Positions 7,771-15,354 of a stretch of DNA of 17,860 bases are shown here, piece after piece. Both the position numbers and the translations under genes were made by a program. The stretch covers positions 1-17,860 of the forward strand of contig JAWWBT010000032.1 in NCBI GenBank assembly GCA_033720815.1, given 5' to 3'. The DNA is from JAWWBS01 sp033720815 (GTDB lineage Bacteria; Pseudomonadota; Gammaproteobacteria; Natronospirales; JAJUFS01). The number at the start of each line of letters is the position of its first letter. Position 1 is the stretch's first letter. A model generated the notes under the pieces. The model was not told the DNA's origin, ran no database searches, and saw only the letters and a program-made list of their open reading frames with translations.

Positions 7771-8661
7771 TTACTGGAAATCGACAGTGGTCGTTTCGTC
7801 GACAGTCACGCTGATGTTCTGCGTCTGGTCAAATGCCAGGCTGTCATCAGTGTCCGGCTCGTCCATGCCGGCGTCGCAGGTGTAGGTGATGGTGTAGTCA
7901 CCTTCCTCGACGAAACCGATTTCATAGTCGAAGTTACCCGTATCGTTGTTCATCTCCGGGATGGCGGAGGTGATCGGGTCCGGTTCGTTGCCGTCGACGT
8001 CATCCGGGGTTACGTCGCTACCTTCAAACAGGTAGACAGCCGGATCACAGCCTTCCGGGACAAGGCCCGAAGTCACGGTACCGGCAACGGTACCCACTTC
8101 AACGTTGTTCACCAGGCGCAGCGTGGGGCGAAGGATGTAGTCGATCGCCGACTGGCCAGGCTGGTGCAACGACTTGCGCACATCGAAGTCGATCGTGAAG
8201 TCGGCGCTACCGCCGGCCGGAACCACGAAGGAACGATTCAGCTTCAGGCCGGTCTGGGCGCCGGATGGAATGAACAGCGAGTGCTGCGAGCCGTCTTCCA
8301 GCTCCACATAGGAGTCCATCATGGACATCTGTGCATTCACGCCAAGACGCATCCACTGGTAGTTACCGGCTTCGACCTCGACATCTTCCAGCAGGGTTTC
8401 CGCGGCATTACCGGAAAGGTCCAGCAGGTTGATGGTCATCGGGCTGTCGAGCTCGAAATCACGCTGGCCGCTCGGGCCCTGCACGGAAACACCGGTGACT
8501 TCGACATAGACCGCAGTGGCATTATCGACCGGACCATCCGTCAGCTGCACCGAGAGCGAGCCGGAGTCGTCGTCGCTACCGCAGGCAGCAAGGCCCATTG
8601 TCATGGTCATGCCGAGTGCGGCAAGAATGGAACGTCGAAGAGTCTTGTTATACGTCTGCAT
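7771..8661 (-). CDS. DUF4382 domain lipoprotein
   Basis: The protein (296 aa from the chosen start) has a lipoprotein signal peptide: a basic start (KTLRR), a hydrophobic stretch and the lipobox LAAC with Cys27. The residue after the Cys is Gly, so it is predicted to go to the outer membrane. The mature part opens with GSLSVQLTDGPVDNATAVYVEVTGV-like sequence (split here by description), typical of DUF4382, which runs to about residue 185. A second acidic, beta-rich part follows, with a Cys pair that could form a disulfide. Function is unknown. I place the start at the ATG at 8661 because AGGAGG lies 5 bases upstream; in-frame ATGs back to 8703 lack this. It follows hutH on the same strand by 112 bp and probably has its own promoter. 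Its many Asp and Glu residues would suit salty surroundings. Confidence 0.85.
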   Translation of the reverse strand: MQTYNKTLRRSILAALGMTMTMGLAACGSDDDSGSLSVQLTDGPVDNATAVYVEVTGVSVQGPSGQRDFELDSPMTINLLDLSGNAAETLLEDVEVEAGNYQWMRLGVNAQMSMMDSYVELEDGSQHSLFIPSGAQTGLKLNRSFVVPAGGSADFTIDFDVRKSLHQPGQSAIDYILRPTLRLVNNVEVGTVAGTVTSGLVPEGCDPAVYLFEGSDVTPDDVDGNEPDPITSAIPEMNNDTGNFDYEIGFVEEGDYTITYTCDAGMDEPDTDDSLAFDQTQNISVTVDETTTVDFQ

Positions 8662-8742
8662 GAGTGCCTCCTGCATCATTGATTCATCTTCCATGGTACG
8701 CACGTCACACGCTCACGCAGTGAAATACCTCACGATTCAGAA

Positions 8743-8772
8743 ATTCTTTCTATATCAGGCACTTATTGTCAA
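8743..8772 (-). promoter_or_regulatory. Candidate promoter of the DUF4382 lipoprotein gene
   Basis: On the minus strand a consensus TTGACA (8772-8767), partly overlapping the end of hutH, is followed after 18 bases by AAGAAT (8748-8743, four of six consensus bases). Transcription would start near 8736, about 75 bases before the ATG at 8661. The leader contains three GTGA motifs (CGTGAGG, GCGTGAGC, GTGTGACG) of unknown meaning. The promoter suggests this gene can be expressed independently of hutIH. Confidence 0.45.
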
Positions 8773-8773
8773 A

Positions 8774-10267
8774 TCAGGCCGGGAAGTTGCCGGCGTTGAT
8801 CTGGGCCGAAAGCGCCTCGATATCCACGTCAAGGCGGCGATCCTGTTCGTGCGGTGCAACGAATTCGCGCAGTCGCGCGTGCTGCGCCTGCAGGGGCTTC
8901 GTCGTGCCCAGCGGTGCCAGCTGGTCAATGGCCACGCCGGCTGCCATCAGTTCGATGGCAAGGATGCGCGAGAGATTGTCGGCCACCTGGTTCAGCTTGA
9001 TGCCCGCCCACGGTGCCATCGAGACATGGTCTTCCTGGCCTGCAGAAGTCGGAATCGAATCCACCGACGCCGGATGTGCCAGTGTCTTGTTCTCGGATGC
9101 CAGGGCGGCCGCGGTGACATGCGCGATCATGTAGCCCGATTCGAGACCCGGCGTGGCCACGAGGAACATTTCCAGCTTCGGGTTCACCTTTCGTACCAGC
9201 AGGTCGGTGCGGCGTTCCGAGATGCTGCCGAGTTCCGTCAGCGCAATGGCCATGAAATCGGACAGGAAGGCGAGGGGCTCGGCGTGGAAATTGCCGCCGG
9301 AAATCACTTCACCATCGAAGATCAGCGGATTGTCCGACACGCTGTTCAGTTCGAGTTCGAGTTTCGAGGCAGCATGGTCGAGCGTATCCCAGGCTGCACC
9401 GAATACCTGTGGCATGCAGCGCAGCGCATACGGGTCCTGCACCCGGTCGCACCCGGCGTGTGAATCATTGATTTCGCTGGTCGTCAGCAGGGCACGGAAG
9501 GCTTCCGCCGCCTTGATCTGGCCCGGCATGCGGCGCACTTCATGAATGCGCGCATCGAACGGACTGAAGCTGCCGGCCAGGCCTTCGACAGTCATTGCGC
9601 CGGCCACGATGGCGGTGCGCAACAGGTGGCGACCACGGAACAGTCCTTCAATGGCCAGTGTTGCCGAAAGCTGCGTGCCATTAAGCAGCGCAAGGCCTTC
9701 CTTTGCGGCCAGTTCGACCGGTTCGTGACCGGCAGCCTTCACGACCTCTGCCCCTTCAAGGCGCTTGTCGCCCTGCATGGCTTCGCCTTCGCCAATCAAC
9801 GCCAGCGCAAGGTGTGCCAGCGGTGCGAGGTCGCCCGACGCACCAACTGAACCCTTTTCCGGAATGACCGGCAGGATGTCGTTGTTCAGCATGTCCAGCA
9901 GTACATCGACCACTTCAGGACGAATGCCGGAATGACCCACTGCAAGGGAATTCGCTTTCAGCAGCATCAGGCGACGCGTCATGTGTGCAGCCAGCGGCTT
10001 GCCGACGCCGCAGGCATGCGAGCGCACCAGGTTGTACTGCAGGGCGACCACGTTGTCGGCAGAAATCTTCTGGCGGGCAAACGCACCGAAGCCGGTATTG
10101 ATGCCGTAGCAGACGCGACCTTCATCAATCGCCTTGCGCACGAAGGCCTGGTTTGCCTGCATGCGCTTGCGCGCGTCACCATCCAGGGTGACCTTCCCCG
10201 GTTCGCGTTCCCACTGTGCAAGCGTGTCGAGGGTAAGTGACTGGCCGTCGAGCGTGAGTTGCGTCAT
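8774..10267 (-). CDS. hutH: Histidine ammonia-lyase
   Basis: HutH removes ammonia from L-histidine to give trans-urocanate, the first step of histidine breakdown, in the cytoplasm. Its cofactor, methylidene-imidazolone, forms from its own Ala143-Ser144-Gly145, seen in the conserved GSVGASGDLAPL motif. The active-site Tyr region (CYGINTGFGAF, from residue 53) and the VSDNPLIF segment are also present. Length (497 aa) is close to the usual 500-510. The start codon overlaps the hutI stop in an ATGA, with a GGAG element 7 bases upstream inside hutI, so translation is coupled and the two form an operon with hutI first. No terminator is visible between hutH and the DUF4382 gene downstream. Related aromatic-amino-acid lyases share the fold, but the hut neighbours settle the substrate. 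Confidence 0.98.
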   Translation of the reverse strand: MTQLTLDGQSLTLDTLAQWEREPGKVTLDGDARKRMQANQAFVRKAIDEGRVCYGINTGFGAFARQKISADNVVALQYNLVRSHACGVGKPLAAHMTRRLMLLKANSLAVGHSGIRPEVVDVLLDMLNNDILPVIPEKGSVGASGDLAPLAHLALALIGEGEAMQGDKRLEGAEVVKAAGHEPVELAAKEGLALLNGTQLSATLAIEGLFRGRHLLRTAIVAGAMTVEGLAGSFSPFDARIHEVRRMPGQIKAAEAFRALLTTSEINDSHAGCDRVQDPYALRCMPQVFGAAWDTLDHAASKLELELNSVSDNPLIFDGEVISGGNFHAEPLAFLSDFMAIALTELGSISERRTDLLVRKVNPKLEMFLVATPGLESGYMIAHVTAAALASENKTLAHPASVDSIPTSAGQEDHVSMAPWAGIKLNQVADNLSRILAIELMAAGVAIDQLAPLGTTKPLQAQHARLREFVAPHEQDRRLDVDIEALSAQINAGNFPA

Positions 10268-11445
10268 TGCTGGACTCCATGGAAAAAGGTGTGCGTTGGC
10301 CGCAGGCCACCGAGCTGGTATGTCAGGTATTCCGGGCCTTCAAGGTCCCAGAGCGTGAAGTCGGCGCGTGCACCGACATCAAGATGGCCGATGTCATCGT
10401 GGCCGAGCGCGCGAGCCGCATTGATGGTGACACCACGCAGTGCTTCATCCGGTGTGAGGCCGAAGAAGATGCAGCCCATGTGCATCGCGGTAAGAATGCT
10501 GGCCAGCGGCGACGAGCCGGGATTCAGGTCGGTGGCAATGGCCATCGGCACGCGCTTTTCGCGGAACGAGGCCACCGGCGGTTTCTTCGTTTCCTTGAGG
10601 AAATAGAAGGCGCCTGGCAGCAGGACGGCAACGGTCTTCGCCTTTGCCATCGCGAAGATATCCTGTTCGTCCGTGTATTCCAGGTGGTCGCAGGACAGCG
10701 CGCCGAGTTCGGCTGCCGCGCGTGTCGCACCAAGGTTCGAGAGCTGGTCGGTGTGCGCGCGCAGCTTCAGGCCCAATGATTTCGCCGTTTCGAGGATGCG
10801 CTGTGTTTCCTGCTTCGTGAAGGCGATGCGTTCGGCAAAAACGTCCACGGCTTCCGCAATGCCCTGTTCGGCGACCGCGGGCAGCATGACTTCGCAGACT
10901 TCATTCACGTAATCGGCCTGGTCACGATCCTTCGGGATCGCGTGTGCGCCGAGAAAGGTCGGGGTGATGTTCATCGGCACCCGGTTTGCGAGCTCACCGA
11001 TCGCTTCCAGCATCTTGAGCTCGTCATCCAGGGTCAGGCCGTAACCCGACTTGATCTCCATGCTGGTGACGCCTTCCGCAGCGAGCGCAAGCACGCGTGG
11101 CAGGCTCTGCTCGACCAGCTCATCGACGCTGGCCTGGCGCACGGCCTCGACCGTTGCGATGATGCCGCCGCCAGCCTTCGCGATTTCTTCGTAGCTGGCA
11201 CCTTCAAGTTTCTTCGCGTGCTCGTTCATGCGGTTCCCCGCAAAGACGGCATGCGTGTGACAGTCGACGAAGCCGGGCAGCAGCAGGCGGCCCTGGGCAT
11301 CTATCGCATCGACTGCCTTCGCGTTTTCCGGCGGGTTGATGGCGGCAACGCGCCCGTCCTTCAGGGCCAGTCCGCGCGCCGACTTCGGCAGCCGGCCGGA
11401 CGGATCGTGGATCCGCGCATTATCGATAATGAGGTCGTACAGCAC
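10264..11445 (-). CDS. hutI: Imidazolonepropionase
   Basis: HutI opens the ring of 4-imidazolone-5-propionate to give N-formimino-L-glutamate, the third step of histidine breakdown. It is a metal-dependent amidohydrolase. The likely metal ligands are visible: His63 and His65 in FVDCHTHAVF, His231 in AHTDQLSN and Asp306 in TDLNPG; the family segment SMEIKSGYGL lies at 128-137. Length (393 aa) is slightly below the common 400-410. The start codon is GTG, chosen because a GAGGGG ribosome site lies about 6 bases before it and the family begins with such a segment. Its stop overlaps the hutH start by 4 bases. It diverges from hutF across 109 bp, which must hold the control region of both transcripts. 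A 12-bp palindrome (11419-11430) lies in codons 6-9. Confidence 0.97.
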   Translation of the reverse strand: MLYDLIIDNARIHDPSGRLPKSARGLALKDGRVAAINPPENAKAVDAIDAQGRLLLPGFVDCHTHAVFAGNRMNEHAKKLEGASYEEIAKAGGGIIATVEAVRQASVDELVEQSLPRVLALAAEGVTSMEIKSGYGLTLDDELKMLEAIGELANRVPMNITPTFLGAHAIPKDRDQADYVNEVCEVMLPAVAEQGIAEAVDVFAERIAFTKQETQRILETAKSLGLKLRAHTDQLSNLGATRAAAELGALSCDHLEYTDEQDIFAMAKAKTVAVLLPGAFYFLKETKKPPVASFREKRVPMAIATDLNPGSSPLASILTAMHMGCIFFGLTPDEALRGVTINAARALGHDDIGHLDVGARADFTLWDLEGPEYLTYQLGGLRPTHTFFHGVQQ

Positions 11446-11554
11446 TCGTTTCCCCTCGGCCCATGTAATCTGTTGACCCCTCTCGCGGGGGCTTGCTCGC
11501 TACGGGACGGCAATCCGGTTAAGCTGCCGCCCGCAATCTGGCAGGATATCGCAC
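11446..11554. promoter_or_regulatory. Divergent hutI/hutF control region
   Basis: This 109-bp gap separates two divergent hut operons. A TTGACC hexamer at 11473-11478 could be a -35 for hutF, but no good -10 follows at the right distance, which suggests activator-dependent or sigma-factor-specific promoters. A nine-base motif recurs three times in the same orientation: GTAATCTGT (11465), GCAATCCGG (11510) and GCAATCTGG (11533), at start-to-start distances of 45 and 23 bases. The palindromic TTGTATA-type HutC site known from Pseudomonas is not seen. AGGA about 9 bases before the hutF ATG is the ribosome site. Confidence 0.5.
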
Positions 11555-12886
11555 ATGAACAGGATCTTGCGTTTCCGGCACCTGCTCACGCGGGACGGGA
11601 TATTACACGCCCGTCAGCTCGAATTGGACCGCGACGGGCGCGTGAGCGCCATCAATCCGGCCAGTGACGGGCCGTATGACGGGTGGCTGGCCATGCCGGG
11701 CATCCCGAATGCTCATAGCCATGTGTTCCAGCGGGCGCTGGCGGGTTATGGCGAGGCCCGTGGCGAGGGCGAGGATTCCTTCTGGTCCTGGCGCGAGGCG
11801 ATGTATCGCCTGGCCGCCAGCGTGACCCCGGAAGACCTGCTGGTGATCGCAAGGCAGGGATTCATCGAGATGCTGCGTACCGGTTTCACCAGTGTTGCGG
11901 AATTCCATTACCTGCATCACCTGCCCGATGGTTCGCGAACCACCGCGATGGCAGACGCCGTGGTGCAGGCTGCCACGGATGTCGGCATCCGCATGCGCCT
12001 GCTGCCGGTGGCCTATTTCCATGGCGGTTTCAACCAGCCACCCCAGCCGGGCCAGCGGCGCTTCGTGCATGACGATAGTGAAGCATTCCTCGAATTGCTG
12101 GCGCGTCTGCAGCTGCACCAGCCTGGCATCGCGCCGCACTCGCTGCGTGCCGTGGCACCGGATGAACTGCAATCGCTGGTGGATGGGGCAACACGGGTGC
12201 TCGGCAACGATTACCCGATCCACATTCACATTGCCGAACAGCAGAAGGAAGTCGCCGACTGCCAGGGCGCCTTCGGTCGGCGCCCGGTTGAACTGCTGAA
12301 TGAGAAGATCGAGGTCGATTCCCGCTGGAATCTCGTGCATGCCACGCACGTGACCGAGATCGAATGGCGTGGCCTGCTGGAACGCGAGGCAAATGTCGTG
12401 CTTTGCCCGATCACCGAAGCCTACCTGGGTGATGGCATTTTCCCGGCAGCAAATTACATGGCGGCCGGCGGCCAATTGGCCATCGGTTCGGACAGCAATT
12501 GCCGTATCGATGCCTTCGAGGAAATGCGCTGGCTTGAATACGGCCAGCGCCTGCGTGACCAGCGCCGTGCACGACTTGCCGACGGTACCGGGCTTTCACC
12601 CGTCTTGAACGGAGCCCTGTCTGCCGGTGCTACCGCGCTGCAGATGCCGATTGGGGATATCCAGGTTGGCCATTACGCCGACCTGGTGGTGTTCGAAGAA
12701 TCGTCGCCGGCATTGCTGGGGCATGGCATTGATAGTGCAGTTGACGCATTGCTGGTGAATGGCAGTCCTGCTGATCCGTCCGCGATCTACGTGGGCGGTG
12801 AGCGTCGCGTGGAAGGTGGCGAGCACGGGCTGGCCTCGCAGGTTGCAACAGAATTCAATGCCGTGGTTCGTCGCCTGCTTGGCTGA
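11555..12886 (+). CDS. hutF: Formimidoylglutamate deiminase
   Basis: HutF hydrolyses N-formimino-L-glutamate to N-formyl-L-glutamate and ammonia, the fourth step of the five-step histidine pathway. It belongs to the amidohydrolase superfamily. Likely zinc ligands are His54 and His56 (PNAHSHVFQRA), His225 (HIHIAEQ), His265 (VHATH) and Asp313 (GSDSN), the same set and spacing as characterised pseudomonad HutF. Length (443 aa) fits the family (about 450). HIAEQ and the EDSFWSWR segment near 73-80 separate it from guanine deaminases and cytosine-deaminase-like relatives. It is first in a plus-strand operon with hutG, 28 bp downstream, and diverges from hutI. Its presence shows that this organism uses the formate-releasing route and not the one-step formiminoglutamase that releases formamide. 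Confidence 0.96.
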   Translation: MNRILRFRHLLTRDGILHARQLELDRDGRVSAINPASDGPYDGWLAMPGIPNAHSHVFQRALAGYGEARGEGEDSFWSWREAMYRLAASVTPEDLLVIARQGFIEMLRTGFTSVAEFHYLHHLPDGSRTTAMADAVVQAATDVGIRMRLLPVAYFHGGFNQPPQPGQRRFVHDDSEAFLELLARLQLHQPGIAPHSLRAVAPDELQSLVDGATRVLGNDYPIHIHIAEQQKEVADCQGAFGRRPVELLNEKIEVDSRWNLVHATHVTEIEWRGLLEREANVVLCPITEAYLGDGIFPAANYMAAGGQLAIGSDSNCRIDAFEEMRWLEYGQRLRDQRRARLADGTGLSPVLNGALSAGATALQMPIGDIQVGHYADLVVFEESSPALLGHGIDSAVDALLVNGSPADPSAIYVGGERRVEGGEHGLASQVATEFNAVVRRLLG

Positions 12887-12914
12887 CCACGTCACTTCGG
12901 GAGATTGATACGTC

Positions 12915-13715
12915 ATGAAAGCCTTCGAGATTCGCAAGCCGACCGTCGATGCCATACCACTGGTTGCATCGATGCCGCATGTCGGCACCTATGTGCCGGA
13001 TGACATTCTTGCTCGCATGGCAGACGACCGCATGCGTGCCTTGCCGATGACCGACTGGCACCTCCAGCATCTCTACGATTTCCTGCCGGAATATGGTGTT
13101 GCCAGCATTCATGCGACCTGGTCACGTTTCGTTGCCGACCTGAATCGACCGCCACAACCGAAGGCGCTTTATCCGGGGAGGTTCGAGACCGGTATTGTTG
13201 CCACGGAAACCTTCTGGGGCGATGTGGTTTGGGACGAGCCGCCGAATAACGAAGAAATCGCCGAGTGGCGCGAAATGGTTCACGCGCCATACCACGCGGC
13301 ACTGCAATCCCTGCTGGACGAAACCATCGCGCGCTTTGGTCATGCGGTTCTCCTTGACCTGCACAGCGTTGCTTCGCGCGCGAGCAAGCTGCATGGCGAA
13401 CTGGAAAACGACATCTATCTCGGCAACCGCGATGAAACCACCTGTGACGAGTGGCTTACCGACACGGTGCAGCAGGCAATGGAAGAGGGCGGACTGAAGG
13501 TGGTTCGCAATCACCCGTACAAGGGTGGCTATATCACCTCGAACTACGGCAGCCAGGAAAAGGTCGAGGCCTTGCAGATCGAGATGTGCCAGCGGGTCTA
13601 CATGGACGAAGACGACCCGGCGACTGCGGTCGGTAGCGAGCGTTTCATGCAGGCAAGATCCCTGCTGGAGGAAATACTGGCGAAGGTGATTGCCACGGTT
13701 CGCGCACGCATGTGA
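12915..13715 (+). CDS. hutG: N-formylglutamate deformylase
   Basis: This enzyme splits N-formyl-L-glutamate into glutamate and formate, the last step of the HutF-dependent histidine pathway. The 266-residue protein has the size of pseudomonad HutG (about 267) and the motifs of the N-formylglutamate amidohydrolase family: the N-terminal SMPHVG (19-24), SRFVADLNRP (70-79), LLDLHSV (146-152) and NHPYKGGYIT (199-208). The His and Asp residues in the first and third of these are probably metal ligands. It is not related to the arginase-like formiminoglutamase that shares the name HutG. A GGGAG element lies about 10 bases before the ATG. It follows hutF by 28 bp and is followed by a strong terminator, so hutFG is a two-gene operon. 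Confidence 0.96.
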   Translation: MKAFEIRKPTVDAIPLVASMPHVGTYVPDDILARMADDRMRALPMTDWHLQHLYDFLPEYGVASIHATWSRFVADLNRPPQPKALYPGRFETGIVATETFWGDVVWDEPPNNEEIAEWREMVHAPYHAALQSLLDETIARFGHAVLLDLHSVASRASKLHGELENDIYLGNRDETTCDEWLTDTVQQAMEEGGLKVVRNHPYKGGYITSNYGSQEKVEALQIEMCQRVYMDEDDPATAVGSERFMQARSLLEEILAKVIATVRARM

Positions 13716-13730
13716 AATCGCTGTGCACGC

Positions 13731-13768
13731 CCACGAAAAAGCCCGCCGTCTGGCGGGCTTTTTCGTGG
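13731..13768. terminator. Bidirectional terminator after hutG
   Basis: A perfect 17-bp stem (13731-13747 with 13752-13768) encloses the 4-base loop GTCT. The GC core is flanked by five A on the left and five T on the right, so it can end both hutFG (plus) and the convergent outer-membrane protein gene (minus). Confidence 0.95.
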
Positions 13769-13781
13769 CGGAAGCCGGGCC

Positions 13782-14459
13782 TCAGAAGTGGTAGCTGATG
13801 CCGAGCGAAATCACCGGGTAAGTATCGAACTCTTCCATGTCGGAGCGAAGCTGCGCTTCTTCCTCGTCGATGTTCGCCTGGAGCTGCGGTCCGGCGACCG
13901 GGTCATTGAGCAGCGGGCTATCGACCACGATGTTCACGGTGGGCGACTCCTGCAGCACCACGCCGACATCAAAGCTGAAGCCGAAACCTTCACCTGACGG
14001 CGACTTGCCCCAGCCAAGGCCGATGTAGCTGTATCGATCATCCCAGCCGGCACTCGCGGTCACGCTGCCGATGTCAGCCGGCGAATAGGTAGTGGAGCCG
14101 ATGGTGTAACTGGTGTTCGAGGTGCCGACGCCCGTGAAAAGGGTGTCCTGCTGCACGAAACCGCCGGTGATGCGGAAGGTGCCGGCAAACGGATGGACAT
14201 CCAGCAGCAGGTGGCGGCTCTTGAGATCGGCATCAAAGTTGTAGTTGATCTCGTCTTCCGTCGTGTCGTAATCGGTGTCGTAACCGTTCACGCCGGCCCG
14301 GATTGCCAGGAAATCGGTAAAGCCCAGCGTGGCCTCGTAAGTCAGGCCCAGCGTTCCCGCGCGGGCACCGATGCCGAACCCGGCATGGGCCGTGGCAGAA
14401 GCTGCGGTAGCGAGCAGCGCAATAGTGGAGATCAGCGTTGCCTTGGATATCTTTTCCAT
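13782..14459 (-). CDS. Putative outer-membrane beta-barrel protein
   Basis: The 225-residue product has a clear Sec signal peptide: Lys residues near the start, a hydrophobic core and a likely cut after AHA (residue 26). The mature part has alternating polar and hydrophobic segments rich in Gly and aromatic residues (GFGIGARAGTLGLTYEATLG, YSYIGLGWGKS, GFGFSFDVGVVL) and ends in ISLGISYHF, the C-terminal Phe signature recognised by the BAM assembly machinery. This suggests a barrel of about eight strands. An acidic stretch (NIDEEEAQLRSDMEE, near 195-209) probably forms an extracellular loop or helix. I do not recognise a characterised family. AAGGGG lies 9 bases before the ATG and a TATACT -10-like box at 14504-14499 lies about 40 bases upstream, without a clear -35. 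It is transcribed alone. Confidence 0.85.
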   Translation of the reverse strand: MEKISKATLISTIALLATAASATAHAGFGIGARAGTLGLTYEATLGFTDFLAIRAGVNGYDTDYDTTEDEINYNFDADLKSRHLLLDVHPFAGTFRITGGFVQQDTLFTGVGTSNTSYTIGSTTYSPADIGSVTASAGWDDRYSYIGLGWGKSPSGEGFGFSFDVGVVLQESPTVNIVVDSPLLNDPVAGPQLQANIDEEEAQLRSDMEEFDTYPVISLGISYHF

Positions 14460-14610
14460 GTCCAGTCCCCTTGATCAAAGTGGTTCAGGTGCTATTCCAG
14501 TATAAGCCCAAGAGACGGAAGATGCCCGTTTAGAAACCGGCGGGCGCCTGTGGCAAACTGGCGGTCTCCAGATACACCGGAAACGCACACTAATTCCTGC
14601 AGGAAGCCCC

Positions 14611-15348
14611 ATGGCCGTCAAGAAATTCGATCTCGTACTGGAATCCTCGTCGATGATCACGCCGCGAGTGCGTGAACTGGCCTTCGTGCGGGGTGATGGC
14701 GAGCCGCTGGATTTCGAGCCGGGCCAGTTCGTGTCGTTGATGATCCAGACGCCGGAAAAGCTGTTGCGCCGGAGCTATTCCATCGCAACGATCCCGGGCA
14801 CGGGCGACGACCATTGCCGCCTGGCCGTAGCGCATGTCGAGGGCGGGCGTGCGACGAAGGTGCTGTTCGAACTGGAACAGGGGGAAAGCCTTCCTGCGAT
14901 CGGTCCTGCCGGTCGATTCGTGTTGCGCGATGACGGGCATTGCCGTTATGTGCTGATGGCAACCGGCACGGGCGTCACACCGTATCGCTCTTTCCTGCCT
15001 GAATTGCGTGAGCGCCTCACGGACCCGAAGGTCGAGGTCGATCTCTTGCTTGGCGTGCGTAATCCGGAAGAGCTCCTTTACGGCGAGGATTTCCGCCAGA
15101 TGGACGAGGAATTCGACAACTTCCGCTTCCATGCCAGCTACAGCCGTGAGCTGCCGGACGCGCCGGGTCCGCGTGACCACAAGGGCTACGTGCAGGAACA
15201 GCTTCCCGAGCTGGGTCTCGACCCCTCGCACGATGTGGTCTACCTCTGCGGCAATCCCGGCATGATCGATGCCGCGGCGAAATTCTGCGAGGAGAAGGAG
15301 TTTCCGATCGCGAACGTGCGCCGCGAGAAGTACGTCTCTTCCAATTGA
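14611..15348 (+). CDS. Ferredoxin/flavodoxin-NAD(P)H reductase-like flavoprotein
   Basis: The 245-residue protein has the two-domain plan of the ferredoxin-NADP+ reductase superfamily. The FAD-binding barrel contains RRSYSIA (53-59) and a GPAGRF loop (98-103). The nucleotide-binding domain contains LMATGTGVTPYRS (115-127) and the CGNPGMID segment (213-220). It ends in EKYVSSN. There is no iron-sulfur domain and no membrane segment, so it probably passes electrons between NAD(P)H and a separate carrier such as ferredoxin or flavodoxin. NADPH versus NADH preference and the partner cannot be told. AGGA lies 7 bases before the ATG. The gene stands alone: it diverges from the outer-membrane protein gene across 151 bp and meets lepB tail to tail with only 6 bp between stops. 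Confidence 0.9.
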   Translation: MAVKKFDLVLESSSMITPRVRELAFVRGDGEPLDFEPGQFVSLMIQTPEKLLRRSYSIATIPGTGDDHCRLAVAHVEGGRATKVLFELEQGESLPAIGPAGRFVLRDDGHCRYVLMATGTGVTPYRSFLPELRERLTDPKVEVDLLLGVRNPEELLYGEDFRQMDEEFDNFRFHASYSRELPDAPGPRDHKGYVQEQLPELGLDPSHDVVYLCGNPGMIDAAAKFCEEKEFPIANVRREKYVSSN

Positions 15349-15354
15349 GTCCTT

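Noticed and set aside
8516..9463. Open frame of 315 codons on the plus strand opposite hutH and the lipoprotein gene start
   Set aside because: It crosses the end of hutH and an intergenic promoter region and has no recognisable domain.
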